Position numbers and translations under genes: made by a program. From IMG/VR virus record IMGVR_UViG_3300009177_000110, positions 1-24,700 of that record: a stretch of 24,700 nt of DNA, one strand, 5' to 3'. A model generated the notes under the pieces. The model saw nothing but the letters and a program-made list of their open reading frames with translations, had not been told where the DNA came from and made no database searches. Shown piece after piece: positions 21,215 to 24,700 of the stretch. Source of the stretch: a virus. Each line of letters starts with the position of its first letter. The stretch's first letter is position 1.

Positions 21215-21220
21215 CTCCTA
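21215..21220 (-). promoter_or_regulatory. Ribosome binding site of the major capsid gene
   Basis: TAGGAG on the minus strand, six bases before the ATG at 21208. It is a near-consensus Shine-Dalgarno sequence with optimal spacing, fitting the most abundant virion protein. Confidence 0.7.
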
Positions 21221-21252
21221 GGGTGTGGTGCACCCCAGCAGCCTTGCGGCGG

Positions 21253-22272
21253 CTAGGGCTTGGGCAGCCGCAGCCTCGCCTCGAACTCTGCACGCTCCTG
21301 CGCCGTCACGAACCGCGGGTCTCGCGGGTTCCGGACCGTCGCCGCACGCTTGGAATAGTCGCGGATCTCTTCCCTGCTCGGGTAGCCCTTGCCGCCGGTG
21401 GCTGGCGGGGTGTTTCCACCACCGCCGTCGCCGCCTGCGCCGCCCTTGGGGACGGCCGGCGGCTCCGGGAGCTTGGTCTTCGTCTTCAGGAAGTCGCGGA
21501 AGACATTGGCCACGCCAGTCGCGTTGCCCGCCTTTTGAAGGCGAGACAGTCGTTTCTGATGCGTTTCACCATCCTCGTTCTTGCCGTTCAGCCAAGTGAG
21601 CCACGCGTCCTCGGCGTCGATCTCTTGGTAGTTCGGCACCAGCCGCTCGAGCTCTTCAAAGAACCGGGCTTCGACCTGCTTCGCCTTGTTGGCGTCGTCG
21701 GTCTTGGCCTTCTCCTTGAGCGGCTTCACCTCGGCGTCGATCAGCTGCTGCGCCTGCTCACGCGCTGCCGTTTGAGCGGCGCGCGCCATGGCCTCGCATT
21801 GAACTTCGCCGAAGCTCTCGATCTGTTCCGGAGTGAAAAACGCGGTGAGGTCAATCTTCCCTTTTCCATCGGCAGGGCGAGTAGCAAGCTGCTGCTCGAG
21901 CTCCTGCACGCGTGTGGTCAGCGATTCGTGTTGGCGATCGCGCTGCGCGAGGTCTTCTCGATGATCCGTGCGCAACTTCTCGTTGATGCCTTGCATCACG
22001 CGGAAGCGTTCGCGCCAGTAGACCGGATCGTTTTCACGATCGGCGGGCTGGGCCGGTGCGGCGGGCGGGGCAGGAGGAGTGCCGGCGGGCGGCGTGGTTT
22101 CGCCTTCAGTTGTGGCGGCTGCGGCCGGCGCGTTCGGCTCGGGGGCCGGGGGCGTGCCTGCTGCTGCGGTGCGTTGCTTCGCGCGCTCGTCGAGTCTGGC
22201 ATTGACGCCATCCATCTGACGCTGAATCGCGCGGGGCAGCTTTGTTTCGAGGTTGGAGACTGTCGGTTGCAT
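21253..22272 (-). CDS. Capsid assembly scaffolding protein
   Basis: About 339 residues. The N-terminal helix (NLETKLPRAIQRQMDGVNAR) is followed by a long Pro/Ala/Thr linker. Next comes DPVYWRERFRVMQGINEKLR leading into a coiled coil (QRDRQHESLTTRVQELEQQL). A charged helical middle follows (FFTPEQIESFGEVQCEAMARA, AEVKPLKEKAKTDDANKAKQ), then a Gly-rich linker and a basic C-terminus (RNPRDPRFVTAQERAEFEAR). The abundance of charge, coiled coil and low complexity, together with its place directly before the coat gene, identify a scaffold that organises procapsid assembly and then leaves. The ATG at 22272 is preferred because GGAG lies nine bases upstream; a GTG at 22287 in the same frame would make that GGAG coding. 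Confidence 0.85.
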   Translation of the reverse strand: MQPTVSNLETKLPRAIQRQMDGVNARLDERAKQRTAAAGTPPAPEPNAPAAAATTEGETTPPAGTPPAPPAAPAQPADRENDPVYWRERFRVMQGINEKLRTDHREDLAQRDRQHESLTTRVQELEQQLATRPADGKGKIDLTAFFTPEQIESFGEVQCEAMARAAQTAAREQAQQLIDAEVKPLKEKAKTDDANKAKQVEARFFEELERLVPNYQEIDAEDAWLTWLNGKNEDGETHQKRLSRLQKAGNATGVANVFRDFLKTKTKLPEPPAVPKGGAGGDGGGGNTPPATGGKGYPSREEIRDYSKRAATVRNPRDPRFVTAQERAEFEARLRLPKP

Positions 22273-22281
22273 CGGGGGTTG

Positions 22282-22285
22282 CTCC
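22282..22285 (-). promoter_or_regulatory. Ribosome binding site deciding the scaffold start
   Basis: GGAG on the minus strand, nine bases before the ATG at 22272. No comparable site precedes the alternative GTG at 22287. Confidence 0.5.
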
Positions 22286-22331
22286 ACGATCCGCAGGATG
22301 ATCTGCTGGGGTTCGCTGGGTTGCGGGATGG

Positions 22332-22622
22332 CTAATCAGGCACGGCCATGTGATTGACGATCGGAATGCGTCCGACGGACGCGGGCGGCCGTTTCGGTGG
22401 CGTCGGCTGGCCGGTCGTCGCGCTCACGCCGAGGAGACCGATGATGTCCTCGAGCTCGAGCGCGCGGCCTTGCTGCCGATAGAGCGCTTCACCGATGGCG
22501 CGCCGGTTGCTCTGATCGAGATCCGCAAGCCGTTGCTGAAGCACTGCAACCAAAAGGCGCCCCTCGGCCATTGCGCCAACGCGGCGCAGAACCTCGAGGT
22601 CTTGATGGGTGAGTGCTGCCAT
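22332..22622 (-). CDS. Small helical protein upstream of scaffold
   Basis: A 96-residue protein (MAALTHQDLEVLRRVGAMAE...). It is almost entirely helical to about residue 60 (GRLLVAVLQQRLADLDQSNRRAIGEALYRQQGRALELEDIIGLL). A Pro-rich polar tail follows (TTGQPTPPKRPPASVGRIP). Neither the ATG at 22622 nor an in-frame TTG at 22658 has a clear Shine-Dalgarno sequence; the ATG is chosen by convention. It lies between the repeat-bearing protein and the scaffold, where podophages often have small assembly or accessory proteins. Function is not recognised. Confidence 0.65.
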   Translation of the reverse strand: MAALTHQDLEVLRRVGAMAEGRLLVAVLQQRLADLDQSNRRAIGEALYRQQGRALELEDIIGLLGVSATTGQPTPPKRPPASVGRIPIVNHMAVPD

Positions 22623-22663
22623 GGGCGCGATTCTGGCCGCGGCGCCTGGCGCGTGCAAATGAG

Positions 22664-24700
22664 CTAGTCGGCGTCGAGGTCGATCTGATCATCCATCGGC
22701 AGCATGTCGCGTAGCGCATCGTCAAGCGGATCGGGCTCGATCTGGATCGGCCCGCGAGCAGCCGGCAGGATGGCATGCAGCGCGTCGTGCAGCGGATCGC
22801 GCAGCGCCGGGAGCTCCGGCGGCGTCTGCAGCTGGGCCAGCTGGTCGCGCAGCTGGTCGATCTGCGCCTGCATGGACGCGCGGAGCTCCTCGATCGCCGC
22901 CGGCGCCACTTCCGGTTTTGCGACCGGTGCGGAGGGCGTTTCGGCCACCGCCGCCGGGGCGATGCTTGCATCGGGCAGCAGCGGTGCCGGTTCCGGCGTG
23001 AACGAAGGCGGCGCCAGGCCTCGAGCGAGCAGGCCGAGCAGCAGCGGGCTCGCCTCGGCCTTCGGCGTGGCCGGCTCTTCGTCCTTCTTCTTGCGCTTCG
23101 TCGGCCGGAATTGGACGTTGGGCAGCTTGCGCTTGATCACGCCACCACCGCGCGCGATCAGCTTCGGATCGGTGGCGATGCCGCCTGGCCGCTCGCAAGT
23201 CGCGCTATCGCTGAAGGCGACCGAGTCCTGCGCCACCGCGGTGAAGGTCTGATTCCCGAGCGCCGCGATCGCGCTGTCGCTCAGGGTGATCGAGTCGGAC
23301 GCTGCAGCGACGATCGACACCGAGGCGGCGGCCGCGTCGTCGAAGGCGATCGAGTCGGATGCGCTGGCCGCGTGATTCAGGCTTGCCTGCGCGCTGTCGG
23401 TCAGCGTGATGCTGTCCTCGGCCACCGCGATGACGCCACCGGTCACGATGCTGCCGATCGCGCTGTCGGTGAAGCTGATCGTGTCGGTGCCGTCGGCCGG
23501 CAGCGTCACGCCGGAGACCGCGGAGTCGCTGAACGTCACGCTGTCGGTCGCCGCGGCGATCTGCGTGAGCGCGCCGATCGCGCTGTCGCTGAAGGTCACC
23601 GTGTCCGCGCCAGCTGCGACGGCCTGGATGGCGGCCGCGCTCGAGTCGGAGAACGAGACCGTATCGCTGCCCGTGGCAACTAGCGAGCTCTGCGCGCTCG
23701 CCGAATCGCTGAAGCTGACCGTGTCGGATGCCGCCGAGACCAAGCTCGAGATCGTCACCGCCGAATCGCTGAAGGAGACGGTATCGGTCGCCGCGGAGAC
23801 GAGGCTCGAGATCGCGACGGCCGAGTCGCTGAACGACAGGGTATCGGCCGCGACTGCGATCTGCGACACGCCGGCGACGGCGCTGTCGCTGAAGGTGACC
23901 GAATCGGTGCCGACGCTGATCCTGTTGGTCGCCGAGATCGCGCTGTCTGTGAAGGCGACCGTGTCGGCGGCCACCGTCACGAGCGTGCTGATCGCGACCG
24001 CACTGTCGGAGAACGTCACCGAGTCGGATGCGCTCGCGAAGTGGCCGCTTGTCGCCGACCGCAGCGTGAACGGGTCGAACATGCCCGCCGGCGTGTAGCT
24101 GGCGACGTCGAGGCCGAACCAGCCCGCCGGCGTCTCGGCGATGTTGCGCGGCACGCGGCGGGGCAGCGCCGGCGTGCCGTAGACCGTCTGCGGGATGATC
24201 GCCGAGCGCGGCCGGAACAGATATGGCTGACTGCCGATCCCGTTCACCAGACCATAGCCGCGCACATACCCCTGCTTCACCGGGAAGAAGCGGCCATAGG
24301 TGCCGTTCGTCTGCGCGGCGTCGGTCGTCACGCCCGGATAGGTCTCCGAGCTCCATGTCCAAGTGCCGGCGACGTTGGTGAGGTAGTAGAGCGTGTTCGT
24401 GCCGACGTACACGACGAACCGGTCGTCGACGTCGTCGTACAGGACCGCGCTCCATGATCCGGCCGACGGCGCGGTGCCAGCTGCCGAGAGAGCGGTGTAG
24501 TCGTTCGCCGTGAGGTTGCTGCAGTCGAGCAGGCTCGCGGTGCCGGCGCCGCGCCACAGGATCAGCGCGATGTTTCGCTTGCTGTCGAGCGCCGAGAAGT
24601 ATTCGCCGGCGGTGAGCACCGTCTTGCCGGTGAAGACCGTCGTCGCATCGCTCGCGATGTCGTACGACTGGATCGTCGCCAGGCTGGGCGGGTACTTCGC
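22664..24700 (-). CDS. Large repeat-bearing virion protein, 5' end cut by window edge
   Basis: At least 678 residues; the frame is open to the right edge, so the GTG at 24619 is not necessarily the start. The visible N-terminal part is aromatic and beta-rich (DDRFVVYVGTNTLYYLTNVAGTWTWSSETYPG), perhaps a propeller or sandwich. Fourteen 20-residue repeats follow (24028-23201) with consensus D-[ST]-[VIL]-x-[FL]-[ST]-D-S-A. After a basic patch (RPTKRKKKD) comes a Pro/Ala linker, a short coiled coil (IEELRASMQAQIDQLRDQLAQL), two DPLxDALxxxLP motifs and an acidic end (MDDQIDLDAD). Its position before the scaffold suggests a head or fibre component. Repeats may form an extended beta-rich stalk; family is not identified. 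Confidence 0.8.
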   Translation of the reverse strand, partial: AKYPPSLATIQSYDIASDATTVFTGKTVLTAGEYFSALDSKRNIALILWRGAGTASLLDCSNLTANDYTALSAAGTAPSAGSWSAVLYDDVDDRFVVYVGTNTLYYLTNVAGTWTWSSETYPGVTTDAAQTNGTYGRFFPVKQGYVRGYGLVNGIGSQPYLFRPRSAIIPQTVYGTPALPRRVPRNIAETPAGWFGLDVASYTPAGMFDPFTLRSATSGHFASASDSVTFSDSAVAISTLVTVAADTVAFTDSAISATNRISVGTDSVTFSDSAVAGVSQIAVAADTLSFSDSAVAISSLVSAATDTVSFSDSAVTISSLVSAASDTVSFSDSASAQSSLVATGSDTVSFSDSSAAAIQAVAAGADTVTFSDSAIGALTQIAAATDSVTFSDSAVSGVTLPADGTDTISFTDSAIGSIVTGGVIAVAEDSITLTDSAQASLNHAASASDSIAFDDAAAASVSIVAAASDSITLSDSAIAALGNQTFTAVAQDSVAFSDSATCERPGGIATDPKLIARGGGVIKRKLPNVQFRPTKRKKKDEEPATPKAEASPLLLGLLARGLAPPSFTPEPAPLLPDASIAPAAVAETPSAPVAKPEVAPAAIEELRASMQAQIDQLRDQLAQLQTPPELPALRDPLHDALHAILPAARGPIQIEPDPLDDALRDMLPMDDQIDLDAD
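23201..24028 (-). repeat. Fourteen-copy 60-bp (20-residue) degenerate tandem repeat
   Basis: Each unit encodes about 20 residues built on D-S/T-V-x-F-S-D-S-A followed by 10-11 variable small or hydrophobic residues. Examples are SDTVSFSDSASAQSSLVATG and TDSVTFSDSAVAGVSQIAVA. Fourteen copies are readable; copies 10 and 13 carry three extra residues. Codons differ between copies, so the array is old or under protein-level selection, not a recent DNA expansion. Confidence 0.9.

Noticed and set aside
21209-21252. Terminator between scaffold and capsid genes
   Set aside because: Only a short GGGTG/CACCC pairing is present with no T-tract, and it lies just ahead of the capsid ribosome binding site. 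The evidence is too weak.
23201-24028. CRISPR array
   Set aside because: The 60-bp units are degenerate, continuous in one reading frame and encode a repeated protein motif. There are no conserved repeats separated by unique spacers.

Overview
This window is the late (virion morphogenesis plus lysis) region of a short-tailed, podovirus-like double-stranded DNA phage or prophage of a Gram-negative host. The DNA is GC-rich and densely coding. Nearly every gene reads leftward on the minus strand, with tight ATGA, TGATG or TAATG junctions or gaps of a few bases. A Gram-negative host is indicated by the lipoprotein, the secreted protein and the small lysozyme with a holin. GC content and abundant CGATCG and CTCGAG words would fit a betaproteobacterium such as a Burkholderiales member, but that is an inference.

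Reading in transcription order (right to left): a large partial protein with fourteen 20-residue repeats (24700-22664); a small helical protein; scaffolding protein; major capsid protein; three small proteins, one of them a 50-residue lysine-rich peptide; two adaptor-like proteins; a 1013-residue tail nozzle with lectin-like insertions; three fibre or adsorption candidates, including a LamG-fold protein related to the nozzle insert; a block laid out like T7 genes 13 to 16 (small gp13-like protein, three small proteins, a 701-residue protein, and a giant polyvalent protein with ParB-like, RelA/SpoT-like and DdrB-ParB-like regions). Then comes the lysis cassette: membrane coiled-coil protein, holin candidate, GH24 lysozyme and lipoprotein. 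It is followed by small accessory genes and a terminator at 793-820. A single rightward gene, cut by the left edge, converges on this terminator.

The giant polyvalent protein is split into two overlapping frames. A tandem TCGG duplication at 7741-7748 accounts exactly for the split: removing one copy restores a single ORF of about 1747 residues. This is either a real 4-bp slippage mutation or a sequence error.

No tRNA, CRISPR array, integrase, transposase, reverse transcriptase or terminase was recognised. No stretch over 300 bases lacks a gene. No promoter could be supported. Family assignments rest on recalled family patterns, not on searches.
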